Below are positions 16,872 through 25,645 of a stretch of DNA of 64,000 nucleotides, piece after piece. Origin of the DNA: Candidatus Aminicenantota bacterium (lineage in GTDB: Bacteria; Acidobacteriota; Aminicenantia; Aminicenantales; Aminicenantaceae); contig JAFGMO010000082.1 in the NCBI GenBank assembly GCA_016927475.1, positions 1-64,000 of the forward strand. The letters are read 5' to 3'. The notes beneath the pieces were generated by a model, which saw only the letters and a program-made list of their open reading frames with translations, was not told the DNA's origin and did no database searches. A program made the position numbers and the translations under genes. The first letter of the stretch is position 1. Every line of letters begins with the position of its first letter.

Positions 16872-18236
16872 ATGAAGAGACACACCTTTCCGCACGGAAT
16901 ACATCCCCCGGAACTCAAACATTTAACGGAAAGCAAGGACATTGAAACCGTCCCTGCCCCCGAAACTCTCGTTATTCCTTTACATCAACACTTCGGAAAG
17001 CCGGCTAAGCCTCTCGTGGAAAAAGGGGATGATATTTTCCTTGGCCAAAAAATTGCCGAAAGCGATGGTCTTTTTTCAGCCTCGGTCCACTCAAGCGTAT
17101 CGGGTAAGGTGAAATCCATAGATCCCTTCTCCCACCCCGGAGGAAGCCCCGTGCCGGCCGTAACCGTCATCAATGACGGCGAAGACCGGACTGATTCGAA
17201 AATCCTCAAAAAAGAAATGTCCTTGGAAGAAGTAGCCCGGCTTTCCTCCAAAGAAATTTTAGAAAAAGTAAAAGAAGCGGGTGTCGTCGGCATGGGAGGA
17301 GCCGCTTTTCCAACAGCGGTAAAACTGAATCCCCCTTCAGACAAACCCATTGACTGTTTTATCCTCAACGGCTGTGAATGCGAACCGATGCTCACAGCCG
17401 ATGACCGGCTTATGCAGAAATATCCGCATGAGATCATTAAAGGTGCCGAGCTGGCCTGTAAGGCAACAGGTGCGAAAAGGATCATTATCGGTATCGAGGA
17501 TAACAAAAAAAAAGCATACGCCCTTTTTTGCCAACAGGTAAAAAATTGTCCCAGTATTTTTCTTTCAGAAAGCGAGAGGCCTTTCAGAGAAGTTGCTCTT
17601 CTGAAAACCAAATATCCCCAAGGGGCTGAAAAAAATCTTATTTATGCCCTTCTCAAAAGGGAGGTTCCCCGAGGCGGACTTCCCTTTGATGTAGGCACTG
17701 TCGTCCAAAATGTGGCTACATCCAAGGCCATATGGGATGCCGTCAGCCGCAACCGTCCTCTGTATGAACGCATCGTAACCGTGTCGGGATCAGGCGTCAA
17801 TGAAACAAAAAATGTTTCCGTACGGATCGGAACCCCCATTTATCATGTTTTAGACTTCTGCGGCGGTATAAAGGAAGACGCGAACCTCTTGATCATAGGC
17901 GGTCCCATGATGGGCATTGTCCAATGGACAACCGACGTGCCCGTTATTAAAGGAACCTCCGGGATTATCACCTGGAAAGTGAGTCAAGCTCCTTTAGAGT
18001 TTTCCTGTATTCGTTGTTCAAGATGTGTGGACCATTGCCCTATGAGATTGGTTCCCACTCAACTGGCCAAACTTGTCAAATATGATCATCTTTCAGAGGC
18101 TGAAAGCTGGGGGATATTGGATTGTGTCGAGTGTGGGAGTTGTCAATATATCTGTCCCTCAAAAATACCACTTGTCCAATGGCTTCGCTTGGGAAAAACA
18201 AAAATCATCAGTAAAAAAAGGAAAAAGAGCGCCTGA
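16872..18236 (+). CDS. rnfC: Rnf complex subunit C (ferredoxin:NAD+ oxidoreductase)
   Basis: RnfC (454 residues) is the peripheral subunit that binds NADH/FMN. It has the HGIHPPE start, a barrel-sandwich region, the Rossmann-like part (VGMGGAAFPTAVKL, ILNGCECEPMLTADDRLM) and two 4Fe-4S motifs near the end: CIRCSRCVDHCP and CVECGSCQYICP. It opens the operon and its stop overlaps the rnfD start (TGATG). Together with RnfDGEAB it couples electron flow between ferredoxin and NAD+ to Na+ or H+ transport. Confidence 0.96.
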   Translation: MKRHTFPHGIHPPELKHLTESKDIETVPAPETLVIPLHQHFGKPAKPLVEKGDDIFLGQKIAESDGLFSASVHSSVSGKVKSIDPFSHPGGSPVPAVTVINDGEDRTDSKILKKEMSLEEVARLSSKEILEKVKEAGVVGMGGAAFPTAVKLNPPSDKPIDCFILNGCECEPMLTADDRLMQKYPHEIIKGAELACKATGAKRIIIGIEDNKKKAYALFCQQVKNCPSIFLSESERPFREVALLKTKYPQGAEKNLIYALLKREVPRGGLPFDVGTVVQNVATSKAIWDAVSRNRPLYERIVTVSGSGVNETKNVSVRIGTPIYHVLDFCGGIKEDANLLIIGGPMMGIVQWTTDVPVIKGTSGIITWKVSQAPLEFSCIRCSRCVDHCPMRLVPTQLAKLVKYDHLSEAESWGILDCVECGSCQYICPSKIPLVQWLRLGKTKIISKKRKKSA

Positions 18237-19210
18237 TGTCGAATAACAAGCTGATTATTCAGTCTTCTCCCCATTTCGGGGACAAAGACTCCGTTCCTCG
18301 AATTATGGTCACCGTCATCATCTGTTTACTTCCAGCCCTTGCGGCATCTGTTTATTTTTTCCGATGGAGGGCGGTTATCCTTATTTTCTCCTGTACGGCG
18401 GCCAGCCTTTTAACGGAAGCCGTTATCCTCAAACTGAGAAAAAAACCCCTTCATTCCCTTTTTGACGGATCGGCCGTTATCACCGGTCTTTTGCTAGCCA
18501 TGACACTTCCTCCTTCGCTTTCAGTGGAACTGGCCGTTATTGGAGCGGTCATTGCTATCGGTATCGGAAAACAGGTCTTCGGCGGCTTAGGAAATAACAT
18601 ATTCAATCCCGCCCTCGTAGGCCGGGCCTTCCTCCAAACAGCCTTTCCCGTCGCCATGACAACCTGGATTCCTACGGCAACACTTCAAATAGACACGGCA
18701 ACATTTGCCACTCCTCTTGCCGAATTAAAATTCCAGGCTGCCGCCGCCCAGGGAACATTAGCTTCCTTAAAGGACCTTTTTTGGGGGAACACCGGGGGAT
18801 GCGTGGGAGAGACGTCCGCTTTCGCCCTTTTATTGGGAGCGGCCTATCTTTTGTACCGCAAAGCCGCCGACTGGAAAATTCCCGCAGGAATTATTCTTTC
18901 TTTATTCTTGTTCACAGGGATCTTCTGGTTGGCTGATCCGGCAAAATACGCTTCTCCCCTTTTTCATCTTTTCTCAGGAGGCCTTTTGATCGGGGCCTTC
19001 TTCATGGCTACCGACATGGTGACCTCTCCGATTTCCGCCAAAGGGACCTGGATTTATGCCGTCGGAATTGGCGGTACCATCGGTCTCATCCGGCTTTTTG
19101 GCGGTTTCCCGGAAGGAGTCATGTATTCCATTCTTTTTTGGAATACCTTTGTTCCTTTACTTAACCGTTACACGCGCCCGCGCATTCTGGGAGAAAGGAG
19201 AAAGAGTTGA
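18236..19210 (+). CDS. rnfD: Rnf complex subunit D
   Basis: RnfD (324 residues) is an NqrB-like membrane subunit with nine to ten helices. The covalent FMN site is in GGCVGETSAFALLLGA, where the threonine accepts FMN from ApbE. GNNIFNPALVGRAFL and GALFMATDMVTSP-like sequence (GAFFMATDMVTSP) are characteristic. It overlaps rnfC by one base and rnfG by four. Confidence 0.95.
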   Translation: MSNNKLIIQSSPHFGDKDSVPRIMVTVIICLLPALAASVYFFRWRAVILIFSCTAASLLTEAVILKLRKKPLHSLFDGSAVITGLLLAMTLPPSLSVELAVIGAVIAIGIGKQVFGGLGNNIFNPALVGRAFLQTAFPVAMTTWIPTATLQIDTATFATPLAELKFQAAAAQGTLASLKDLFWGNTGGCVGETSAFALLLGAAYLLYRKAADWKIPAGIILSLFLFTGIFWLADPAKYASPLFHLFSGGLLIGAFFMATDMVTSPISAKGTWIYAVGIGGTIGLIRLFGGFPEGVMYSILFWNTFVPLLNRYTRPRILGERRKS

Positions 19211-19788
19211 ATCTTTCCGCCAGAATGATCATTGTTCTGACATCCGTCGGTTTGATCTCGGGCTCCTTTTTAACGGGGGTAGATCTTCTCACAAGAAGCC
19301 GGATTGAAGCCAACCGGCAAAGGGAAATCAAGGACGCCATTACCCGGGTTGTTCCCGGAACAGAAACCAGCAATATCGTCTATGAAGAAAAATCTTTTAC
19401 CATATATGAGGGAAAGGATAAAAGCGGCCAAAGGGCCGGATTCGCACTGTACACTTCGGGTACAGGCTTTCAGGACAAAATTACTCTTATGATCGGAACG
19501 GATGAAAGCTTTTCGACGCTTAACCGCTTGTTTATTCTTGAACAAAAAGAAACCCCCGGGCTTGGTGCAAAAATTACAGAGTGGGATGAATTTCTTCGCT
19601 TCTGGGAAAACAGAGACTGCAGCCAGTCGCTTTCTCTCCGTAATCCACCGGCCGATAGCCCGGACGATCTTTCCTATTCAGAAGTTAATACCATAACCGG
19701 AGCGACAATATCGTCAGAGGCAGTCCTTGACATCGTGAATTTTTCGATCGAAAAGGCCAAAACTCTCCACAAGGAAGGAAAAATCTGA
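19207..19788 (+). CDS. rnfG: Rnf complex subunit G
   Basis: RnfG (193 residues) has one N-terminal membrane helix and an FMN-binding domain exposed outside the inner membrane. The flavinylation motif is NTITGATISSEAV, with the second threonine as acceptor. FILEQKETPGLGAKI is the other family signature. The start is TTG, overlapping the rnfD stop. It needs ApbE for FMN attachment, and an apbE gene lies at 56.8 kb. Confidence 0.94.
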   Translation: MNLSARMIIVLTSVGLISGSFLTGVDLLTRSRIEANRQREIKDAITRVVPGTETSNIVYEEKSFTIYEGKDKSGQRAGFALYTSGTGFQDKITLMIGTDESFSTLNRLFILEQKETPGLGAKITEWDEFLRFWENRDCSQSLSLRNPPADSPDDLSYSEVNTITGATISSEAVLDIVNFSIEKAKTLHKEGKI

Positions 19789-19800
19789 GGCAGGAATAAA

Positions 19801-20412
19801 ATGGCAACAAAAAGCATCAGCGCGGAATTTACAAAGGGGTTTTGGGATGAAAACCCTGTTTTCCGCCAACTTTTAGGGATGTGTCCTACCCTTGCGGTGA
19901 CGACTGCCGTGATCAACGGGATCGCTATGGGCTTGGCCACAAGTTTCGTCCTCATTTTTAGTTCTCTCGTTGTTTCATCCATCAAAAAGATTATTCCCAG
20001 TCAAGTTCGCATCGCCAGCTATATCGTTATTATCGCTACTTTTGTGACCATGGCCGATAGGTTTCTTGCGGCCTTTTTTCCTCCCATTTCTAAAAATCTC
20101 GGTCCCTATGTCCCCTTGATTGTCGTCAACTGCATTATTCTTGGCCGCCAGGAGGCGTTTTCCTCAAAAAATTCCATCGGCCGTTCCTTGATAGATGCTC
20201 TTGGTATGAGCTGTGGATTTATTCTGGCCCTTCTTCTTCTGAGTTCCATCCGGGAACTTCTGGGAAGCGGAGGGATACTGGGCCACCAGATTTTGGGTTC
20301 TTGGTTCAAACCGTGGATCATCATGATTCTTCCCGCTGGAGCTTTTTTAACCTTGGGGCTGCTTCTAGGTCTGGCTCTCTTTATCGAAAGCAAAACAAAG
20401 CCTGGGAGATAA
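19801..20412 (+). CDS. rnfE: Rnf complex subunit E
   Basis: RnfE (203 residues) is a six-helix membrane subunit of the RnfA/NqrD family. It has the start FTKGFWDENPVFRQLLGMCPTLAVTT, the conserved YVPLIVVNCIILGR segment and the IRELLGSGG loop. RnfA and RnfE form the pseudo-symmetric pair holding an Fe-S cluster through cysteines, seen here in GMCPTL and VNCII. Confidence 0.95.
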   Translation: MATKSISAEFTKGFWDENPVFRQLLGMCPTLAVTTAVINGIAMGLATSFVLIFSSLVVSSIKKIIPSQVRIASYIVIIATFVTMADRFLAAFFPPISKNLGPYVPLIVVNCIILGRQEAFSSKNSIGRSLIDALGMSCGFILALLLLSSIRELLGSGGILGHQILGSWFKPWIIMILPAGAFLTLGLLLGLALFIESKTKPGR

Positions 20413-20416
20413 CACC

Positions 20417-20992
20417 GTGGAATTACTGGCAATATTCATATCAGCGATCCTGATCAATAATTTTGTTCTGCATTATTTTTTAGGCATCTGTCCTTTTCTC
20501 GGTGTGTCAAAAAAAATCGACTCAGCCGTCTCCATGGGCCTTGCCGTTACCTTCGTCATGACCATCACGGCCGTTGTTTCATGGATAATAAATCACTGGA
20601 TTCTCATTCCCAAAAAACTGGAATATCTCCAGATTGTCTCATTCATACTGGTCATCGCTTCTCTTGTCCAGCTTGTCGAGATGTTTATACGCAAAGCCAG
20701 CCCTCCTCTTTATCAAGCCCTTGGTATTTACCTTCCGCTCATTACGACAAACTGTGCCATCATGGGGTTGGCTCTCCTGGCGGTGTTGAAAGAATACAAA
20801 TTCCTGGAAACGGTTATATTCGGATTTGGATCCGGTATCGGTTTCACTCTGGCCATCGTTCTGATGGCGGGAATACGGGAGCAACTTGAACTTGCAGATG
20901 TACCAGAGCCTCTTAAAGGGGCAGGGATATCGTTGATCGTAGCCGGCATAATGGCCCTCGCCTTCACCGGCTTCTCCGGAATGATTAAATGA
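20417..20992 (+). CDS. rnfA: Rnf complex subunit A
   Basis: RnfA (191 residues) is paralogous to RnfE, with FVLHYFLGICPFLGVSKKID and YLPLITTNCAIMGLALL carrying the paired cysteines. The start is GTG at 20417, four bases after rnfE. The last codons overlap rnfB (ATGA). Confidence 0.95.
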   Translation: MELLAIFISAILINNFVLHYFLGICPFLGVSKKIDSAVSMGLAVTFVMTITAVVSWIINHWILIPKKLEYLQIVSFILVIASLVQLVEMFIRKASPPLYQALGIYLPLITTNCAIMGLALLAVLKEYKFLETVIFGFGSGIGFTLAIVLMAGIREQLELADVPEPLKGAGISLIVAGIMALAFTGFSGMIK

Positions 20993-21789
20993 CGAACATC
21001 TTATGGCCTATCATAACCATGGGAGCTCTTGGGCTTCTTTTCTCCATCGGGTTGGTCCTGGCTTATAAAAAGCTTCGGGTTGAAGAAGATCCAAGAGTCG
21101 TCAAAATATCAGAAGTTCTTCCTCAGGCTAACTGCGGGGCTTGCGGTTATTCAGGCTGCAGAGCCTTTGCAGAGGCCGTCGTTAAGGGCGAAGCCTCTCC
21201 GAACGGCTGTCCTGTCGGCGGAGGGGAAGCCTCCGAACAAATTGCGGATATACTTGGTGTCAAAGTCGAAGATACCGCAAAAAAAGTTGCGCGAGTTCTT
21301 TGCCGGGGCTCTCTTGAGGCAGCAAAAGACAGAGGGTTTTACACGGGAATATCCACCTGCGCCGCTGCCCATCTTATTGGCGGGAACAAGCAGTGTTCTT
21401 TTGGATGTCTTGGTTTTGGTGACTGCGCCCGGGCCTGCCCTTTCGACGCTATAGAGATGGGAAAAGACGGTCTTCCGGTTATATCAGAGGAAAAATGCAC
21501 TGCCTGCGGGATTTGTGTTGAAGAATGTCCCAGAGATATCATCGAACTCTATCCTGTTTCACAAGATATTCTTGTCTTCTGCCGGTCACGTGATAAAGCC
21601 GCTCTATCCCGAAAATTCTGTAAAAACGCCTGCATCGCCTGCGGAATATGCGTCAGGGCCTGTCCCGAAGGGATTATTCTCGAAGACAACCTCGCAAAAA
21701 TTGCGGATTACAGTAAAATCAAAGAAGAACACATTCCGGCCATCGAAAAGTGCCCGACAAAGGCCATCGGCCGTATCAGCCAAGAATAA
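20989..21789 (+). CDS. rnfB: Rnf complex subunit B, polyferredoxin
   Basis: RnfB (266 residues) has a single N-terminal membrane anchor and accepts electrons from ferredoxin. The first Fe-S domain is NCGACGYSGCRAFAE with a later conserved cysteine (NGCPVGG). It is followed by ferredoxin-type clusters: CLGFGDCARACP, CTACGICVEECP and CIACGICVRACP. It ends the core rnfCDGEAB order, which is the order seen in anaerobes. Confidence 0.95.
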   Translation: MTNILWPIITMGALGLLFSIGLVLAYKKLRVEEDPRVVKISEVLPQANCGACGYSGCRAFAEAVVKGEASPNGCPVGGGEASEQIADILGVKVEDTAKKVARVLCRGSLEAAKDRGFYTGISTCAAAHLIGGNKQCSFGCLGFGDCARACPFDAIEMGKDGLPVISEEKCTACGICVEECPRDIIELYPVSQDILVFCRSRDKAALSRKFCKNACIACGICVRACPEGIILEDNLAKIADYSKIKEEHIPAIEKCPTKAIGRISQE

Positions 21790-21790
21790 A

Positions 21791-22234
21791 ATGACGGACA
21801 AAGCACTGGTCATTCGAATTGATGATAATGGCTTTGCCTATGTTAAGATAGACGCGCAGAAAGCATGTAATGAATGCAGCGCACGCCACATATGCAGCGG
21901 ACTAAAGAATGAAAGCGGCCTTCTTGTGGCCGTTAATCCCATGGGAGCAAAAACAGGGGATGAAGTAACCTTAAATATTCCTGAAGGAACATACAACAGA
22001 GATCTTATTCTTCTCTTCGGAGTTCTCCTTACCGCTCTTGTTTTGGGAACAGTAATGGGTTATCTATTATCCCCCATTTTCCATACCAATCCTTCAAAAT
22101 CAGGACTTTTTGGTCTTTTTCTTATCCTTATTCCGTCCGGGGTTTTCCTCTTTCGTTATCTAAAAAAAAAGAGTAGAATAGAACACTATCCGGTTATCAT
22201 AGATATCCTGAATAAAGGAGTCCGCAATGGATAG
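21791..22234 (+). CDS. RseC/MucC-family protein of the Rnf operon
   Basis: The track joins this to an upstream shadow. The real start is ATG 21791, one base after the rnfB stop, giving 147 residues. The N-terminal domain has the RseC cysteine motif CNECSARHICSG and a beta domain (VTLNIPEGTYNRD). Two membrane helices follow (LLFGVLLTALVLGTVMGYLL and LFGLFLILIPSGVFLF). RseC proteins accompany Rnf/Rsx operons and may take part in SoxR reduction or complex assembly. It overlaps the next gene by eight bases. Confidence 0.85.
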   Translation: MTDKALVIRIDDNGFAYVKIDAQKACNECSARHICSGLKNESGLLVAVNPMGAKTGDEVTLNIPEGTYNRDLILLFGVLLTALVLGTVMGYLLSPIFHTNPSKSGLFGLFLILIPSGVFLFRYLKKKSRIEHYPVIIDILNKGVRNG

Positions 22235-22955
22235 ACGGAATTTTTTAAAAAAGATGGTCTACACTCCGATCTTCACGCCTCTCTTGTTATCACAATCATC
22301 AAAACAAGATCACCTTGAGCTGTTTGTTATTTCGGAATCTCCCGCCAGCGTACTCGGAGTCCTTCTAAAAGAGATCAAAAAGTATGTTCTTGTATCAGGA
22401 ACTGACTATTTTCTCTCTCCGTCACATCCACAAAAAAAGCTATTAAAAAATGGACTGTCACGCTTTGGATGGAAAGAATCCTCTTCGACCCAAAAGGCTA
22501 ATCTTTTCCTTAATTACCAGATTTTAGAAAAGGATTCTTTACCGTCGTTCACCCTAGTTAGAAACGGGAAAGTACAAGACATCAGATCAAGAGAATTCTA
22601 TTCTATCTGGAAAAACATGTACAGATATCAACCCGCATCCAGACTTGTCACATCAGCCTGTTTAAAAAATACAGGTCTCCTTCCCGGATCCTCCGCCACT
22701 GTCTCTATCTCAGGAAAAACGATAGAAATATTTTCTCTGGATAAAAAAAGGCTCCTCACTTACACCACGCCAACAGGAAAAGTTACTATCGCTGTGGAAA
22801 ACGGCAAGGTCCGAGTATTGGATTCCGATTGTCAAAACAAAATCTGTACATATACCGCGCCAATATCTTTATCCGGAGAAAGAATCATCTGTGCACCGAA
22901 TCATTTTTTTGTTGAGATAAACGGAGAAACCCCCATAGATACCATTATCGGATAG
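22227..22955 (+). CDS. NusG domain II-containing exported protein, Rnf-associated
   Basis: This protein has 242 residues. The N-terminus MDRRNFLKK resembles a twin-arginine export signal or anchor. Residues ~25-155 match no family I know, while the C-terminal ~85 (GKVTIAVENGKVRVLDSDCQNKICTYTAPIS) is a NusG domain II, a small beta domain often found beside Rnf genes with a paired cysteine motif. The overlap with rseC places it in the operon. Its role may be redox or assembly, but that is inference. Confidence 0.75.
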   Translation: MDRRNFLKKMVYTPIFTPLLLSQSSKQDHLELFVISESPASVLGVLLKEIKKYVLVSGTDYFLSPSHPQKKLLKNGLSRFGWKESSSTQKANLFLNYQILEKDSLPSFTLVRNGKVQDIRSREFYSIWKNMYRYQPASRLVTSACLKNTGLLPGSSATVSISGKTIEIFSLDKKRLLTYTTPTGKVTIAVENGKVRVLDSDCQNKICTYTAPISLSGERIICAPNHFFVEINGETPIDTIIG

Positions 22956-22966
22956 TCCCCACCAAA

Positions 22967-24067
22967 TTAAAGTTTCATCGGCATAAGGACATAATTGTAC
23001 TTCATTCCTTCTTCGGATTCAGGACGCATTAAAACTGCGCTATCTTTATCCTTAAACTCAAAAACAACCTTTTCTGATTTTACCGTTGTCAAAAAATCCA
23101 GAATATACTGAGAGTTAAAACCGATTTCCATCTCTTTTCCACTGTAATCCAGAGAAATATTATCCCTCGCCTCTCCCATCTCCGGGTTGGATGAGAATAA
23201 ACGAATGAGATTTTTTTCAATAGAAAGTTTTATTCCCCGTGATCTTTCGGTCGAAAGAAGAGAAACCCTTCTTATGGAATCGGTGATTGCCTCCCGTGAA
23301 ATACTGGCTTTATACGGATTGTCTTTGGGAAGGACAGCCTCAAAATTGGGAAATTTTCCTTCGATAATCCGTGAAACCATCGTTCTATTCTTTATCCTGA
23401 AGAAAAGATTACTTTCATCAAGGTCAAACTCGAGACTCTCATCTTCAAACTTCCTCAGCTCATTGAGGGTTTTTTTTGAGACAATCACTCTAATCTCTTC
23501 CCCCCAGGATGTGTTTTCGAGAGATTTTGATACGTAAGCCAGCCTGTGCCCATCCGTGCTTACCATTTCAAGCTTGCCGTCTTTCAGAATCAAAAGTGCT
23601 CCATTGAGGTAATAACGATGTTCCTGTGTAATGGCGAAATAAACACTTTCGATCATATCTTGAAGAACATCAAGGGGAATAACAATGTTTTTTTCGAATT
23701 TCGATTCAGGCATCTGAGGATAATCTTCTTTTGGAAGACAGAGAACCTTAAACTCCGTCTCGCCCGAAGTGATACGCATCACAAGGTCGTTTTCCTCACT
23801 AAAGATAATAGGTTTTCCTTCGGGTAATGATTTAACAATCTCAAAAATTTTCTTTCCTGATATTGTTATCGATCCTTTTTCTTCGCCTTTTGCCGGAGAA
23901 TATGTTTTTAACCCAACCTCAAGGTCTGTTCCCGTCATATCAACCCGGTCTTCATAAACATCGAGTAAAATATTCGCAAGAATAGGCATAGTGTTCCTTT
24001 TTTCAACAATTCCTTGGAAAAGATGAAGTTCTGGAATTAAATCTTCTTTTTTTAAGGAGAATCTCAT
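22967..24067 (-). CDS. dnaN: DNA polymerase III sliding clamp (beta subunit)
   Basis: DnaN (366 residues) is the homodimeric clamp that holds polymerase on DNA. The three-domain plan is evident from LFQGIVEKRNTMPILANILL, LVMRITSGETEFKVLCLPKEDYP, ALLILKDGKLEMVSTDGHRLAY and the C-terminal YNYVLMPMKL. It lies 114 bp downstream of dnaA on the same strand. recF and gyrB do not follow; the neighbour is the convergent Rnf operon. Confidence 0.96.
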   Translation of the reverse strand: MRFSLKKEDLIPELHLFQGIVEKRNTMPILANILLDVYEDRVDMTGTDLEVGLKTYSPAKGEEKGSITISGKKIFEIVKSLPEGKPIIFSEENDLVMRITSGETEFKVLCLPKEDYPQMPESKFEKNIVIPLDVLQDMIESVYFAITQEHRYYLNGALLILKDGKLEMVSTDGHRLAYVSKSLENTSWGEEIRVIVSKKTLNELRKFEDESLEFDLDESNLFFRIKNRTMVSRIIEGKFPNFEAVLPKDNPYKASISREAITDSIRRVSLLSTERSRGIKLSIEKNLIRLFSSNPEMGEARDNISLDYSGKEMEIGFNSQYILDFLTTVKSEKVVFEFKDKDSAVLMRPESEEGMKYNYVLMPMKL

Positions 24068-24181
24068 TTTTCCACCTTTCTACAGGTCATTCTTTTTCTT
24101 AATAATATTAAATAATATTTCATTAATTAAAATCAAATGAATTGTTGAAATGTGAATTTTCACTCTAATTTATTGATTTAA
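24068..24181. other. AT-rich dnaA-dnaN spacer, candidate unwinding region
   Basis: The 114-bp gap is almost wholly A and T, with runs such as AATAATATTAAATAATATTT and TTAATTAAAAT. It contains no perfect DnaA box. It could be a DNA-unwinding element or simply the dnaN promoter region. Confidence 0.35.
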
Positions 24182-25513
24182 CTACTGAATATGGTTAATT
24201 AAGATGTTTATTTCGTTGTCGAATTCACGGTTTTTCGTTCTTAATTTCTCAATCTTACGAATACTATGTATAACTGTTGTGTGATGTTTTCCACCGAATT
24301 TTTTCCCAATTTCAGGAAGGGAGGACTGCGTTAATTCTTTCGAAATATACATGGCTATCTGTCTAGGAAAAGAAAATTTTGGGGAGTTGTTTTTTGATTT
24401 GAGCTGGGAAAGTTTTATTTTGTATTTATGACAGACCAGTTTTTGAATTTTTTCAACCGTGACAAGATTTGAGGAAGAATCCAGAAGTCCCTGAAGAGCT
24501 TCTTTGGCCAGGTCCAGGTCAATCCCTACGCCTTTTAGAGAGGAATAGGCGACAATACGCCGAAAATAGCCTTCGAGTTCCCTGATATTTGAATGGACCT
24601 TATCGGATATGTAGAGAGCAACGCTTTCAGGGAGATGGACAACCTCAAGTTCAGCTTTTTTGTTAAGAATAGCGATTCGAGTTTCAATATCAGGTGGTTT
24701 AAGGTCAGCAATGAGGCCCCATTCGAACCGGGATCTAAAGCGTTCTTCAAGATTTTTTATTTCTCGGGGGGGGCAGTCACTTGAGATCACAATCTGTTTT
24801 TGGTTGTCATATAGATGATTGAATGTGTGGAAAAATTCTTCTTTTGTCCTCTCGCGACCGCTGAGATAGTGGATATCGTCCATGAGAAGAACATCAATAT
24901 TTCTATACTTTTGCCGGAAATCAAGAATTTTTCCGTATTGAAGATGGTTGATGAGGTCGTTCATAAATTTTTCTGTTGTAATATAAAGGATCTTATGCCG
25001 GTGGTCCACTTTAAGCGACTGGTGACCTACGGCATTCATCAGGTGTGTTTTTCCCAGGCCTGCGCCTCCATATATATAGAGAGGATTGTAGGATTTTGCT
25101 GAGTTGTTCGCAACAGCCATGCAGGCGGCATGAGCAAATTGATTGCATGACCCGACGACAAAATTTTCAAAGGTATAGTGAGGATTAAGATTGGGATTGA
25201 GAAGCCCTCCGTGTTTGAGATTCCGTTCTTTTGGTGATCGCCTCATAAATGTGGATGGAGATTCATCAAAGATAAACTTTATATTGAATATCTTATTGAA
25301 AATTTCTTGGGAACAGTTGTTGATCAAGCTCGAATAGTGAAAAGAAAGCCAGTCTTTAAAGTAGGAATTGGGAACCTTGACATAGAGAGAATCGGCTTCT
25401 TGACCTATATAGGAAGTGGGTTCAAACCAGGTTTCAAAACTGTTCTTGTCAATTTTTTTCTTGATGAAATGTAGAATTTCAAACCAAGGATTTGATTTTT
25501 CTTTAGTTTCCAT
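24182..25513 (-). CDS. dnaA: Chromosomal replication initiator protein DnaA
   Basis: DnaA (443 residues) has domain I (NPWFEILHFIKKKIDKNSFETWFEP), a short linker, the AAA+ domain III with Walker A (YGGAGLGKTHLMNA), Walker B (DVLLMDDIHYL) and an arginine-finger region, and domain IV with the DNA-binding signature GGKHHTTVIHSIRKIE. It recognises DnaA boxes, three of which lie just upstream of its own start. The ATG has only a weak Shine-Dalgarno. Confidence 0.97.
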   Translation of the reverse strand: METKEKSNPWFEILHFIKKKIDKNSFETWFEPTSYIGQEADSLYVKVPNSYFKDWLSFHYSSLINNCSQEIFNKIFNIKFIFDESPSTFMRRSPKERNLKHGGLLNPNLNPHYTFENFVVGSCNQFAHAACMAVANNSAKSYNPLYIYGGAGLGKTHLMNAVGHQSLKVDHRHKILYITTEKFMNDLINHLQYGKILDFRQKYRNIDVLLMDDIHYLSGRERTKEEFFHTFNHLYDNQKQIVISSDCPPREIKNLEERFRSRFEWGLIADLKPPDIETRIAILNKKAELEVVHLPESVALYISDKVHSNIRELEGYFRRIVAYSSLKGVGIDLDLAKEALQGLLDSSSNLVTVEKIQKLVCHKYKIKLSQLKSKNNSPKFSFPRQIAMYISKELTQSSLPEIGKKFGGKHHTTVIHSIRKIEKLRTKNREFDNEINILINHIQ

Positions 25514-25526
25514 ATGGTCGGCTTAA

Positions 25527-25558
25527 ATTTCCACAGAATTATCCACAGATGTGGAAAA
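25527..25558. promoter_or_regulatory. DnaA-box cluster upstream of dnaA (candidate oriC part)
   Basis: TTATCCACA at 25539-25547 is a perfect DnaA box. ATTTCCACA (25527-25535) and, inverted, TTTTCCACA (25558-25550) are close variants on either side. They lie in the dnaA leader between promoter and start codon, so they can serve autorepression and possibly origin binding. Confidence 0.65.
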
Positions 25559-25598
25559 AATTCAAGGTTCGCTGATTTCAGTTTGAAAATGCGGGGGT

Positions 25599-25627
25599 AT
25601 GATATCATGGGGAATTCAGCAATTCAA
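25599..25627 (-). promoter_or_regulatory. Sigma-70 promoter of dnaA
   Basis: On the minus strand TTGAAT (25627-25622) and TATCAT (25604-25599) are separated by 17 bases. The DnaA boxes follow downstream, before the dnaA ATG at 25513. Confidence 0.55.
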
Positions 25628-25645
25628 GCGATTATTAAAATTTTT

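Noticed and set aside
21515-21790. N-terminal extension of the 239-residue ORF ending at 22234
   Set aside because: It overlaps rnfB in another frame; the RseC domain begins at ATG 21791.
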